Below are positions 42,130 through 50,797 of a DNA stretch of 64,000 bases, piece by piece; the stretch's first letter is position 1; each line of letters starts with the position of its first letter. Under the pieces are notes generated by a model. That model made no database searches, had not been told where the DNA came from, and worked only from the letters and a program-made list of their open reading frames with translations. Position numbers and translations under genes: made by a program. The stretch comes from Streptomyces phaeolivaceus. Lineage in GTDB: Bacteria; Actinomycetota; Actinomycetes; Streptomycetales; Streptomycetaceae. The stretch lies in contig NZ_CP045096.1 of NCBI RefSeq assembly GCF_009184865.1, positions 6,200,001-6,264,000 of the forward strand, given 5' to 3'.

Positions 42130-42771
42130 ATGTCAGCGATCCGTCTTCTCGTGCTGGGCGCGGTGCGCCAGCACGGGCGGGCCCACGGCTACCAGGTGCG
42201 CAACGACCTGGAGTACTGGGGCGCGCACGAGTGGTCCAACGCCAAGCCCGGCTCGATCTACCACGCCCTGAAGCAGATGGCGAAACAGGGGCTGCTGCTC
42301 GCGCACGAGATCGCCCCCTCCACGGCCGGCGGGCCGCCCCGCACGGAGTACGAGATCACGGAGAAGGGCACCGAGGAGTACCTCAGGCTGGTGCGCGAGT
42401 CCCTCACGGACTACGACCAGAAGCCGGACATCCTCTCCGCCGGGCTCGGCTGCATGGTCGACCTCGGCCGGGAGGAGGTCCTCGGGCTGCTGGAGGAGCG
42501 CGTGCGGTCCATCGAGCAGTGGCGCAGGGCCGTCACCGACTACTACATCCCCGAGGACGGCCCCGGCCAACTCGGTCACATCGGCGAGATCATGAACTTC
42601 TGGGTCCACTCCGCGGACTCCGGCGCCGAGTGGACCCGCGGCCTCGTCGAGCGCATCCGCGGCGGCGCCTACACCTTCGCGGGGGAGGGCGAACCCTTCG
42701 TCGGCGTCCTCGGGCAGGGCCAGAAGAACCCGTACGCGACGGGGGAGCGGCACCCGGGAGACGACCGCTAG
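42130..42771 (+). CDS. PadR-family transcriptional regulator
   Basis: The 213-residue protein has the PadR winged helix (IRLLVLGAVRQHGRAHGYQV, PGSIYHALKQMAKQGLL, RTEYEITEKGTEEYL) and a C-terminal dimerisation region. Two TCAAGTTTGA sites lie between it and the ABC genes, so it most likely represses that exporter. Ligand unknown. Confidence 0.92.
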   Translation: MSAIRLLVLGAVRQHGRAHGYQVRNDLEYWGAHEWSNAKPGSIYHALKQMAKQGLLLAHEIAPSTAGGPPRTEYEITEKGTEEYLRLVRESLTDYDQKPDILSAGLGCMVDLGREEVLGLLEERVRSIEQWRRAVTDYYIPEDGPGQLGHIGEIMNFWVHSADSGAEWTRGLVERIRGGAYTFAGEGEPFVGVLGQGQKNPYATGERHPGDDR

Positions 42772-42775
42772 CCGC

Positions 42776-42791
42776 TAATCAAGTTTGACCA
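42776..42791. promoter_or_regulatory. PadR operator candidate 1
   Basis: TAATCAAGTTTGACCA shares the core TCAAGTTTGA with operator 2; its arms are imperfect. It begins 5 bp after the PadR stop. Confidence 0.6.
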
Positions 42792-42827
42792 TCCGGCTGG
42801 GAGGGGTTACTTTCATTCGAGGCAAGG

Positions 42828-42843
42828 TAGTCAAGTTTGACTA
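42828..42843. promoter_or_regulatory. PadR operator candidate 2
   Basis: TAGTCAAGTTTGACTA has perfect 7-bp arms around GT. It lies 28 bp before the ABC ATPase start and its centre is 52 bp (about five helical turns) from the centre of operator 1. Confidence 0.72.
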
Positions 42844-42871
42844 ATGTGATGTGCTGGCGAGGGAGATCTCC

Positions 42872-43894
42872 ATGGCCGATCAGGCGATCACTGTCGAAGG
42901 GGTCCGCAAGAAATACGGCGGCAAGGTCGGGAAGGGCGGCAAGGTCGGGAAGGGCGGGAAGGGCGGCAAAGTAGCCCTCGACGGGCTCGACCTCCAGGTG
43001 GCGCGCGGCACCGTGCACGGGGTGCTCGGGCCCAACGGCGCGGGCAAGACGACCCTGGTCAGGATTCTGGCCACGCTGCTGCGGCCGGACGCGGGCCGGG
43101 TCGAGGTGGCGGGGCACGACGTGGTGGCACGCGCGCGTGAGGTGCGGTTCCGGATCGGCCTCCTCGGCCAGCACGCCGCGCTCGACGAGGAGCTCGGCGG
43201 CCGGCAGAACCTGGAGATGTTCGGCCGCCTCTACCACCTGGGCGCCCGCCCCGCGCGCGTGCGGGCCGGCGAACTCCTGGCCCGGTTCGGCCTCGCCGAC
43301 ACCGGCCGCAAGGCCGTCAAGCAGTACAGCGGCGGTATGCGGCGCCGCCTGGACCTCGCCGCGTCGCTCATCACCGAACCTGAGGTGCTGTTCCTGGACG
43401 AGCCGACGACCGGCCTCGACCCCCGTGGCCGCACCGAGGTCTGGGACTCCGTCCGCTCCCTGGTCGGCGGCGGTACGACGGTCCTGCTCACCACCCAGTA
43501 CCTGGAGGAGGCCGACCAACTCGCCGACCGTATCTCGGTCGTCGACGGCGGCCGGGTCGTCGCCGACGGCACGGCGGACGAGCTGAAGCGGCGGACCGGC
43601 GGCGACCGTATCGACGTCGTCCTGCGCGACGCGGGCCAACTGGGCTCGGCCGTGGCCCTGTTGCCCGTCCCCAAGGACGACATCACGGTCGACACGGACC
43701 GCCGCCGCCTCAGCGCCCCGGTCACCGACCGCATGACGGCCCTCACCGCGGTCGTCCGCACCCTCGCGGACGCCGGCATCGAGGCCGAGGACATAGCCCT
43801 GCGCCGCCCGACCCTGGACGAGGTGTTCCTGCACCTCACCGGCGACGACAGGACACCCGGGGACGACCGTACGAAGGAGGCCGTACGAGCATGA
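42872..43894 (+). CDS. ABC transporter ATP-binding protein, DrrA type
   Basis: The 340-residue ATPase has Walker [10 protein letters not shown], signature [12 protein letters not shown], Walker [13 protein letters not shown] and the DrrA-like C-terminal domain ([16 protein letters not shown]). An insert of Gly/Lys repeats ([19 protein letters not shown]), from a 15-bp minisatellite, lies between the first strands. The ATG at 42872 has GGGAGA upstream. It overlaps the permease start (ATGA). DrrAB exporters pump hydrophobic drugs; the substrate here is unknown. Confidence 0.92.
   Translation: MADQAITVEGVRKKYGGKVGKGGKVGKGGKGGKVALDGLDLQVARGTVHGVLGPNGAGKTTLVRILATLLRPDAGRVEVAGHDVVARAREVRFRIGLLGQHAALDEELGGRQNLEMFGRLYHLGARPARVRAGELLARFGLADTGRKAVKQYSGGMRRRLDLAASLITEPEVLFLDEPTTGLDPRGRTEVWDSVRSLVGGGTTVLLTTQYLEEADQLADRISVVDGGRVVADGTADELKRRTGGDRIDVVLRDAGQLGSAVALLPVPKDDITVDTDRRRLSAPVTDRMTALTAVVRTLADAGIEAEDIALRRPTLDEVFLHLTGDDRTPGDDRTKEAVRA
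42918..42972. repeat. 15-bp minisatellite in the DrrA-like gene
   Basis: About three copies of GGCAAGGTCGGGAAG encode the Gly/Lys insert; frame is preserved. Confidence 0.8.
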
Positions 43895-44277
43895 CGACCA
43901 CGACCACGACCGCGACCTCGTCCACGACCTCGACGACGCCCCCGCGCACCGCCGCGGGCGCGCACGCCCTCACCGACTCCTGGACCATGACCCGCCGCGA
44001 ACTCGCCCACTGGGCAAGGCAACCGGTGCAACTGCTCGTGGGGCTGGTCTTCCCCGTGATGCTGCTGCTGATGTTCGGCTATCTGATCGGCGGCGGTCGC
44101 GGGGTGACCGGCGACTATCTCGACTACCTGGTCCCCGGCATGCTCGCGCTCACCATGGCCTTCGGCCTGGAGGGCACGATGCTCGCCGTCACCCAGGACC
44201 TCAACAAAGGGGTGATCGACCTCCCCCACTCTCGACTTCGCTCGACCGGGGGGACCCCCATCGCTCGATGCCGATGA
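43891..44277 (+). pseudogene. DrrB-like ABC-2 permease, N-terminal half (broken by repeat insertion)
   Basis: The frame encodes a Thr-rich N-terminus, then ABC-2 permease sequence ([68 protein letters not shown]). After the D it runs into a short repeat, giving [18 protein letters not shown] and a stop at 44277. Homologous permeases continue with RFRSMPMTN. The remaining permease lies in the next frame. The end ATGCCGATGA overlaps the second half, so re-initiation could still make a two-part permease. Confidence 0.85.
44221..44267. repeat. Short G/C-rich repeat inserted in the permease gene
   Basis: A CCCCCACTCTCGACTTCGCT segment followed by CGACCGGGGGGACCCCCAT replaces about two codons. The net gain is about 35 bp and the frame changes. 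The C5 and G6 runs can pair. I recognise this as a short element common in Streptomyces genomes, from memory. Confidence 0.75.
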
Positions 44278-44750
44278 CCAACGGGGCGGTCCTGGTGGGC
44301 CGTTCGGTCGCGGACATGCTCCAGTCGGCGGTGGGCCTGGCGGTCCTCCTCGCCGTCGCGTTCGCGCTCGGCTGGCGCGCGCACGACGGCCCGGCCGCCT
44401 TCCTGGGCGCGGTCGGCCTGCTGCTCCTCTTCCGCTTCGCCATGCTGTGGATCGGCATCCACCTCGCGATGGTGGCGGGCAGACCCGAACTCCTCACCGC
44501 CGTACAGATCCTGGTCTGGCCGGTCGGTTTCCTCTCCAACGCCCTGGCCACCCCCGACTCCATGCCGGCCTGGCTCGGCACGGTCGTCGAATGGAACCCG
44601 ATGTCCCACACGGCCACGGCCGTACGCGACCTCTTCGGCACCCCGGGCGCCGAAACGGACCACCTCTGGACGGCGATCGCCTGGCCCCTGGCCCTGCTGG
44701 CGGTCTTCTTCCCACTGGCGATCCGCAGATTCGCCCGCCTGAGCAAGTGA
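44268..44750 (+). pseudogene. DrrB-like ABC-2 permease, C-terminal half
   Basis: The frame starts [20 protein letters not shown] and holds four TM segments ([65 protein letters not shown]). It includes the ABC-2 motif [20 protein letters not shown]. It is the natural continuation of the upstream half. Its ATG lies 10 bp inside the upstream frame, so coupled translation is possible; otherwise the exporter is dead. Confidence 0.85.
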
Positions 44751-44761
44751 CCCCCGGCCGC

Positions 44762-44786
44762 CTAGGGTCCATCAGAAGGACCCTAG
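44762..44786. terminator. Bidirectional terminator overlapping the gad stop codon
   Basis: CTAGGGTCC-ATCAGAA-GGACCCTAG forms a perfect 9-bp stem. It separates the permease from convergent glutamate decarboxylase; the right arm contains that gene's stop codon (44783-44785). Confidence 0.82.
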
Positions 44787-46222
44787 TGATGAAACCCGGT
44801 GGCCGCCCCTTTGTCCCGAACCGCCGGCCCCGACTGCCGCCGGAGTTCGGGCAGCAGCAGCCCGAGATCCTCCAGGAAGAGTTCCGCGAGATCGGACGTG
44901 AACCCGTTCCGGCACACCACCCGGATCACGGACAGGTCCTCCCGGTTCTCCGGGAAGGTGTACGCGGGCACCAGCCACCCCTTCTCCCGCATCCGCCGCG
45001 CCACATCGAACACGTCGTACGCGGTCACCCCCTCCTCCGTGGTGAACGCGAACACCGGCAACTCGTCCCCGCGCGTGAGCATCCGGAAGTCCCCGAACTT
45101 CCCGACCTCCTCCGCGAGCCCGATCGCCACGTCCCGCGTCGACTGCTGCACCGCCCGATACCCCTCCCGCCCGAGCCGCAGGAACGTGTAGTACTGCGCC
45201 ACGACCTGCGCCCCGGGCCGGGAGAAGTTCAGCGCGAAGGTGGGCATGTCCCCGCCCAGATAGTTCACCCGGAACACCAGCTCCTCCGGCAGCTCCGCGG
45301 CGGACCGCCACAGCGCCCAGCCCACCCCCGGATACACCAGCCCGTACTTGTGCCCGGAGGTGTTGATGGACGCCACCCGGGGCAGCCGGAAGTCCCACAC
45401 CAGCTCCTCGTCGAGGAACGGCGCGACCATGGCGCCGGACGCGCCGTCCACGTGCACGGGCACATCGAGACCCGTACGCCCCTGAAGCTCGTCGAGCGCC
45501 GCGCACAACTCCGCGATCGGCTCGTACGACCCGTCGAAGGTCGACCCGAGCACCCCCACGACCCCGATGGTGTTCTCGTCGCACAGCGCCGCTGCCGCCG
45601 CCGGGTCGAGATGGAACCGGTCGCCCTCCATGGGCACCTGCCGGGCCTCCACCTCCCAGAAGTTGCAGAACTTCTCCCAGCAGACCTGGACGTTGACCCC
45701 CATGACCAGATTGGGCCGGGCGCCCGGCGAGGGATACCGGTCGGCGTTCCGCTTCGCCCACCGCCGCTTGAGGGCCATCCCGGCGAGCATGCAGGCCTCG
45801 CTGGACCCGGTGGTCGAGCAGCCGACGGCGGCGGCCGGGTCCGGGGCGTTCCACAGATCGGCGAGGATCGCCACACAGCGCCGCTCCAACTCGGCGGTCC
45901 GCGGGTACTCGTCCTTGTCGATCATGTTCTTGTCACGGCACTCGCCCATCAGGACCCCGGCCTCGGGCTCCATCCAGGTGGTGACGAAGGTGGCCAGGTT
46001 CAGCCGCGAGTTGCCGTCCAGCATCAGTTCGTCGTGCACGACCTGGTACGCCGTGGAAGGGGCCAGCGGCGCGTTCGGGAGCCGGTGCTTGGGCGGGGCC
46101 TCGGTCATGTCGCCGACCGGGTTGGCCTGGCCGTAGAAGGGGTTCACGGCGAGCCGGTGCCCGCCGTTCCGGTCACGCCCGGCGTCCTGCGGGGCGTCGC
46201 TGTCCCATCGGTGCAGTGGCAT
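44783..46222 (-). CDS. gadB: Glutamate decarboxylase
   Basis: The 479-residue PLP enzyme has the PLP lysine in SINTSGHKYGLVYPGVGW, plus VGCSTTGSSEACMLAGMALK and VHVDGASGAMVAPFLD, all hallmarks of group II glutamate decarboxylases. It should convert L-glutamate to GABA and CO2 in the cytosol, consuming a proton. The ATG at 46222 (MPLHRWDSD) is preferred over a longer GTG/ATG frame. No GABA antiporter gene is adjacent. It diverges from a PucR-type regulator. Confidence 0.95.
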   Translation of the reverse strand: MPLHRWDSDAPQDAGRDRNGGHRLAVNPFYGQANPVGDMTEAPPKHRLPNAPLAPSTAYQVVHDELMLDGNSRLNLATFVTTWMEPEAGVLMGECRDKNMIDKDEYPRTAELERRCVAILADLWNAPDPAAAVGCSTTGSSEACMLAGMALKRRWAKRNADRYPSPGARPNLVMGVNVQVCWEKFCNFWEVEARQVPMEGDRFHLDPAAAAALCDENTIGVVGVLGSTFDGSYEPIAELCAALDELQGRTGLDVPVHVDGASGAMVAPFLDEELVWDFRLPRVASINTSGHKYGLVYPGVGWALWRSAAELPEELVFRVNYLGGDMPTFALNFSRPGAQVVAQYYTFLRLGREGYRAVQQSTRDVAIGLAEEVGKFGDFRMLTRGDELPVFAFTTEEGVTAYDVFDVARRMREKGWLVPAYTFPENREDLSVIRVVCRNGFTSDLAELFLEDLGLLLPELRRQSGPAVRDKGAATGFHH

Positions 46223-46340
46223 GTCTTCGACGGTAGGTCCGCCGCCGGGGACTCGCACCTCGCACGTGTGCGCGAGGAGCGCGAGGGGCTCATGAGGATG
46301 ATGTGCTGTTCACGTCATCGGTCCACTACCCTGCCGAAGG

Positions 46341-46353
46341 CGCACCAGGTGCG
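46341..46353. promoter_or_regulatory. Short palindrome in the gad / PucR gap
   Basis: CGCACCAGGTGCG has 6-bp arms around A and lies between the divergent genes. Weak candidate operator. Confidence 0.3.
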
Positions 46354-46418
46354 ACAAGAGCGAACACGGCAGGTGGAGTTGAGCGACCGGTGGACCCGCG
46401 CGCGGTGACCGGGGAGGG

Positions 46419-48458
46419 ATGGCGAAAGTGCCCACCCTTGACTACCTGATCAACGACCGGCCGGCGCTGGGCCTGCGATTCCTGCAGCCGGGCCATGTCT
46501 CCCGGCACGGCGCGACCCGGGTCACCGAGGTCGTCACCCGGCCCCTGGCCGAGCCGCCCCCCACGCTCGACACCCCGTTCGAAAACGGGACGCTGTACCT
46601 GGCCGTCCTGCCCACCCCGGACGCGCCCCTTCCGTCACCCCCCGACATCCGGGCCCCCGACATCCGGGCCCTCGACATCCGGGCCCTCGACCACCTGATC
46701 CGCCTCCTGGCCAGGCACAAGGCGGCCGGCCTGGTCCTCGCCACCCCCGGCCACGACCTCCACACCCTCCCCGACGGCCCCCTCACCACCGCGAACCGCC
46801 TGGAACTCCCCCTCCTGACGACCTCCGCCGAGCCCACCGCCTGGGACGACGTCAACGAGGACCTCCGCCTGCGCCGCGCCCAGTACGCCGAACGCCAGGT
46901 CGAACACCTCGAAGGCCTCCTCAACCGCCTCCCGACCCGCCTCGCCGACCCCACGGCGGCCCACCGCATCGCCGACTGGCTCTCCAGGGCCCTGGACGCC
47001 GAGGTCACCGTCACCTCCCCGCACCACGGCACTCTCGCCACCGCCCCCGACAACACCCCCACGGACCCGTCCCGCACCACCCGCCCGGACGCCCCCGCGC
47101 ACACCCGGATCGTCGCCATCGCCTCGGGAGCACCGGAGGCCCCGGGCGGCCGGGGGCACCCGGGCGCGGGCGCCGAGGCCCGGCTCGCCGTCGTCTCCCG
47201 TGCGCCCTTCGACAGCGCCGGCGCGACCCTGATCCAGCACGCGGCGAAGCTTCTCGGGCTGTGCGACCAGGCCCGCCGGGAGCACCAGGTGCGGACGGAG
47301 ACACCGCGGGCGGTCCGGCACGCCGCGTTCCAGTTGCTCATGCGGGGCGAGACGGTGCTGGCGCAGGTGGTCTACACGGGCGCCGCCCAGGCCCTGCTGG
47401 ACACCGACACGGCCCGGGTCTACGTCGTCGACACGGGCCCCGAGGAGCGCGAGGCCACCCTCGGCTGGTGCGAGCGGGCCCTGGCCGACCGGGCCATCGT
47501 GTCCGCCTGTCCGGGCAAGCCGAAGCACATCCTGATCCTCGACCCCGCCCGGGAGAGCGACCGGGTGGAGGCGGTCCTCAAGGAGATGATCGCCGCCCGC
47601 CGGGGTCATCTGCTGGGCCAGAGCCGCCCGCACCCGCTCGCCGAGACGGCCGTCGGCTATCTGGAGGCGCTGACGGCGGTGGGCGACGCGGCCGGGACCC
47701 CGCACCGCATCGGGCTGGGCGGCGCCAGGGCCAAGTTCGCGCCCCTGCTCCCCAGACGGCAGGCGAAGGCCTGGGCCGCCGCCCTGATGTCCCCGCTCCT
47801 CGACGACTTCCCGGGCCGGGGCGACGAGCGGAAACTGCTGCTGGAGACCCTCCCGACCGCCCTCAGCTTCAAGCACACGGAAGCCGCCGGCGGCCTCGGC
47901 GTCCATCGCAACACCATCACCCAGCGCCTCGACCGAGCGAGCCGGATCCTCACCCTCGATCTGCGCGGCTCGGCCAACGACCGCGTCCTGACCCTCCTCG
48001 CCCTCGACATCCTGGCCCTGCCGAACCCACCCACCGAAGCCCCCGAGCCCGCACGGTCCGCTGAGCCCGCTGAGCCCGCTGAGCCCGCCGAGGCCTCCCC
48101 GCCCACCGACTTCGCCGCGCTGATCGCCGCCGGAGCCGCCGACGGCGGCCCCACGGCCTGGGCGGAGGAGCGGCTGCGCCCCGTACGGGCCGATCAACGC
48201 GACCTCGTCGAGACGCTCTGCGTCTGGCTGGAGAACGACCTGAGCACCAGGGAGACCGCCCGCACCCTGGGCCTGTCCGAGGCCACCGTCCGCAACCACA
48301 CCCGGGACGCCGCCGCCCTGCTCGGCATGGACTTCTCCACCAAGATGGTCGGCATCACCGACACCGACGTGGTGACCGTCGCCGACATCGCCCTCGCCCT
48401 GCACGTCCTGCTGGGCCGCCCGGCCCTGACCCAGCCGCCCCGCCACCGCACGGGCTGA
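46419..48458 (+). CDS. PucR-type transcriptional regulator with two C-terminal HTH segments
   Basis: The 679-residue protein starts with a purine-catabolism-regulator-like region (LDYLINDRPALGLRFLQPGH, VVTRPLAE). It then has a GGDEF-like/CdaR middle and PucR HTH regions: LPTALSFKHTEAAGGLGVHR with NTITQRLDRA, and VETLCVWLENDLSTRETART with LGLSEATVRNHTRDAA. The second HTH is unusual. Tandem repeats occur at ~75-90 (DIRAPDIRALDIRALD) and ~545 (AEPAEPAEPAE). The start may be ATG 46419 or GTG 46428, the latter better spaced from GGGGAGGG. Divergence from gad makes GABA/glutamate control possible. Confidence 0.8.
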   Translation: MAKVPTLDYLINDRPALGLRFLQPGHVSRHGATRVTEVVTRPLAEPPPTLDTPFENGTLYLAVLPTPDAPLPSPPDIRAPDIRALDIRALDHLIRLLARHKAAGLVLATPGHDLHTLPDGPLTTANRLELPLLTTSAEPTAWDDVNEDLRLRRAQYAERQVEHLEGLLNRLPTRLADPTAAHRIADWLSRALDAEVTVTSPHHGTLATAPDNTPTDPSRTTRPDAPAHTRIVAIASGAPEAPGGRGHPGAGAEARLAVVSRAPFDSAGATLIQHAAKLLGLCDQARREHQVRTETPRAVRHAAFQLLMRGETVLAQVVYTGAAQALLDTDTARVYVVDTGPEEREATLGWCERALADRAIVSACPGKPKHILILDPARESDRVEAVLKEMIAARRGHLLGQSRPHPLAETAVGYLEALTAVGDAAGTPHRIGLGGARAKFAPLLPRRQAKAWAAALMSPLLDDFPGRGDERKLLLETLPTALSFKHTEAAGGLGVHRNTITQRLDRASRILTLDLRGSANDRVLTLLALDILALPNPPTEAPEPARSAEPAEPAEPAEASPPTDFAALIAAGAADGGPTAWAEERLRPVRADQRDLVETLCVWLENDLSTRETARTLGLSEATVRNHTRDAAALLGMDFSTKMVGITDTDVVTVADIALALHVLLGRPALTQPPRHRTG

Positions 48459-48646
48459 GCGCCCTCGCCGGACCGTCGACAAAACGCCTGGCCCGCACCC
48501 CCGTGCCGGGCCGAGCGTCTCGTCCACGGAGCCACCGTAGGGAGATCCCCGGCGGCGGGCCATCGCACAAATGCACAGTCCACGCGCCACGGCTTCGCGT
48601 TGTGCACAGTGGGACGCGTGCGACCGGCCGGAGGCGAGGACTTGCA

Positions 48647-48663
48647 CCTCACGCCACGTGAGG
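48647..48663. promoter_or_regulatory. TipA operator in the tipA promoter
   Basis: CCTCACG-CCA-CGTGAGG is a perfect 7-bp inverted repeat. It nearly equals the operator I recall for the S. lividans tipA promoter, where thiopeptide-bound TipAL activates transcription. It lies 57 bp before the gene. Confidence 0.8.
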
Positions 48664-48719
48664 CCCCAGCCTGGAACACGTACCGAGAAAGGGACACGCA
48701 AGGGAAAGGGAGCCGAAGC

Positions 48720-49481
48720 ATGGGCCACACCGTGGGACAGGTCGCGGGCTTCGCCGGCATCACGGTGCGCACACTGCACCACTACGACGAGATCGGCCTG
48801 CTCGTACCGAGCGAGCGCACCCACGCGGGTCACCGCCGCTACGGCGACGGCGACCTCGACCGGCTCCAGCAGGTCCTGTTCTACCGGGAACTCGGCTTTC
48901 CCCTCGACGAGGTCGCGACCCTGCTCGACGACCCGGAAGCGGACCCGCGGGCGCATCTGCGCCGCCAGCACGAACTGCTGACCGCCCGGATCGAGAAGCT
49001 GCGGAAGATGGCCGCGGCCGTGGAACACGCCATGGAGGCAAGGAAGATGGGCATCAACCTCACCCCCGAGGAACGGTTCGAGGTCTTCGGTGACAAGGAC
49101 CCCGAGCAGTACGCGGAGGAGGCGGAACAGCGCTGGGGCGGCACGGAGGCGTACGCCGAGTCGCGGCGCCGCACCGCCACGTACACCAAGGACGACTGGA
49201 AGCGCATGCAGGACGAGGTGGCCGACTGGGGCGCGCGCTACGCCGCCCTGATGGCCGCCGGAGAGGAGCCGACCGGCGAGGCGGCCATGAACATGGCCGA
49301 GGAGCACCGGCAGCACATCAACACCTGGTTCTACGACTGCCCGTACGAGATGCACCAGGGCCTCGGCGAGATGTACGTCTCCGACGAGCGCTTCAAGGCT
49401 TTCTACGACGCCACGCGCCCCGGACTCGCCGAGCATCTGCGGGACGCGATCAACGCGAACGCGGACCGGCGGCGCCCCTGA
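48720..49481 (+). CDS. tipA: MerR-family thiopeptide-responsive regulator TipAL, with internal TipAS
   Basis: The 253-residue protein equals TipAL in length. A MerR HTH lies at residues 1-70 (HTVGQVAGFAGITVRTLHHY, DEIGLLVPSERTHAGHRRY), then a coiled coil, then the TipAS domain from residue 110 (MGINLTPEERFEVFGDKDPE, ending PGLAEHLRDAINANA). The Cys in YDCPYEMHQGLGEMYV is the site that binds thiopeptides covalently. An internal ATG at 49047, preceded by GGAGGCAAGG, would give the 144-residue TipAS that sequesters drug. A matching operator lies upstream, so it is autoregulated. Confidence 0.95.
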   Translation: MGHTVGQVAGFAGITVRTLHHYDEIGLLVPSERTHAGHRRYGDGDLDRLQQVLFYRELGFPLDEVATLLDDPEADPRAHLRRQHELLTARIEKLRKMAAAVEHAMEARKMGINLTPEERFEVFGDKDPEQYAEEAEQRWGGTEAYAESRRRTATYTKDDWKRMQDEVADWGARYAALMAAGEEPTGEAAMNMAEEHRQHINTWFYDCPYEMHQGLGEMYVSDERFKAFYDATRPGLAEHLRDAINANADRRRP

Positions 49482-49666
49482 CCCCACCGCCGCCCCACGG
49501 CCGACGGCCCCGCTGACCACACAGCTTGGTCTCAGTGCGGCCACAGGGCACTCTGGAGGAGCCGGTGGAACCTAGTGGGGTGACCGTGCGTTGATAGCTT
49601 TGGTCACCCCTATGGGTCCTCACCCACAGGCCCTCACTTTCTCTCACCCCCCAGGAGCCCGGAACC

Positions 49667-50656
49667 GTGCAGACGATCGCCCTCGGACCGAGTTGGCTGG
49701 ATCCGGACTATCTGCTCAACTCGTTCGGTATCTGGGGCCTGCTCCTGATCGTTTTCGCCGAGTCCGGCCTGCTCATCGGCTTCTTCCTGCCGGGTGACTC
49801 GCTGCTGTTCACGGCGGGCATGCTGATCGCCACCGATGTGCTGGACTTCCCGCTCTGGGCGGCCATCGTCCTGATCTGCGTCTCCGCGATCCTGGGCGAC
49901 CAGGCGGGCTACATGTTCGGCAAGAAGGTCGGCCCCTCGCTCTTCAAGCGGCCCGACTCCCGCCTGTTCAAGCAGGAGAACGTCACCAAGGCCCACGAGT
50001 TCTTCGAGAAGCACGGCCCGAAGTCCCTGGTCCTGGCCCGCTTCGTGCCCATCGTGCGGACGTTCACGCCGATCATCGCGGGCGTCAGCGGCATGCGGTA
50101 CCGCACCTTCCTCATCTTCAACGTCGTCGGCGGCATCCTCTGGGGCGCGGGCGTCACCCTCCTCGGCTCCTGGCTCGGGCAGATCGAGTTCGTCAGGACC
50201 AACATCGAGGCGATGCTGCTCCTGATCGTCTTCATCTCGGTGCTGCCGATCATCGTCGAACTCCTCAAGGCGAGGAAGGCGAAGGAGAACCAGCCCCAGC
50301 AGCAGACCCCGGCCGCGACCCCCCCGGTCATGGACGACGCCACCACCCAGCTCCGCCGCATCCCCCCGACCGACCCCCAGCAGCAGCCGTACGACCCGAA
50401 CCAGGGCTACGACAACCAGGGCTACGACAACCAGGGCTACGACAACCAGGGCTACGACAACCAGGGCTACGACAACCAGGGCTACGACAACCAGGGTTAC
50501 GGCAACCAGCAGCAGGGCTACCAGGACACCTACGGCTACCAGCAGCCTCACCACCAACAGCAGCAGCCGTACGCCCAGCAGTACCCCCAGCCCGACCAGT
50601 ACCCCCAGAACACCAACCAACAGGGCTACCAGGGCCAGGACTACCCGCAGTACTGA
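49667..50656 (+). CDS. DedA-family membrane protein with prion-like C-terminal tail
   Basis: The 329-residue protein has DedA/SNARE-associated sequence: LLIVFAESGLLIGFFLPGDS, LGDQAGYMFGKKVGPSLF, ARFVPIVRTFTPIIAGVSGM and VGGILWGAGVTLLGSWLG. DedA proteins are linked to lipid scrambling and membrane homeostasis. From about residue 205 the tail is cytosolic, Gln/Tyr/Asn/Pro-rich, with about six tandem NQGYD units from a 15-bp minisatellite, then a Q/Y/P-rich stretch. That tail is not part of the usual DedA domain and resembles phase-separating low-complexity regions. Start GTG with AGGAG. Confidence 0.92.
   Translation: MQTIALGPSWLDPDYLLNSFGIWGLLLIVFAESGLLIGFFLPGDSLLFTAGMLIATDVLDFPLWAAIVLICVSAILGDQAGYMFGKKVGPSLFKRPDSRLFKQENVTKAHEFFEKHGPKSLVLARFVPIVRTFTPIIAGVSGMRYRTFLIFNVVGGILWGAGVTLLGSWLGQIEFVRTNIEAMLLLIVFISVLPIIVELLKARKAKENQPQQQTPAATPPVMDDATTQLRRIPPTDPQQQPYDPNQGYDNQGYDNQGYDNQGYDNQGYDNQGYDNQGYGNQQQGYQDTYGYQQPHHQQQQPYAQQYPQPDQYPQNTNQQGYQGQDYPQY
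50399..50505. repeat. 15-bp minisatellite encoding YDNQG repeats
   Basis: About six near-perfect copies of CAGGGCTACGACAAC lie in the dedA tail-coding region; the frame is preserved by the period. Confidence 0.9.
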
Positions 50657-50715
50657 CCGCCCAGCCCGACTCACCCGCGCTCCTGTCACCGGGGGCGCGG
50701 GTGCTTTTGCTTTTG

Positions 50716-50797
50716 AGGGGCGCGGGGAACTGCGCGAGAAGCCCCACCGGGCCCGCACCGGCCAACAAGCCGGCAGCCCCGAGCTATCAGGCGCTCA
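50716..50797. repeat. Dispersed repeat half-copy after dedA
   Basis: GGGCGCGGGGAACTGCGCGA is followed by GAAGCCCCACCGGGCCCGCA and CCCCGAGCTATCAGGCGC. It lies between convergent dedA and ThrE-type genes. Confidence 0.85.

Noticed and set aside
46635..49544. Long minus-strand open frame of about 970 codons
   Set aside because: Shadow of the PucR-type and tipA genes; Gly/Arg/Val composition without motifs.
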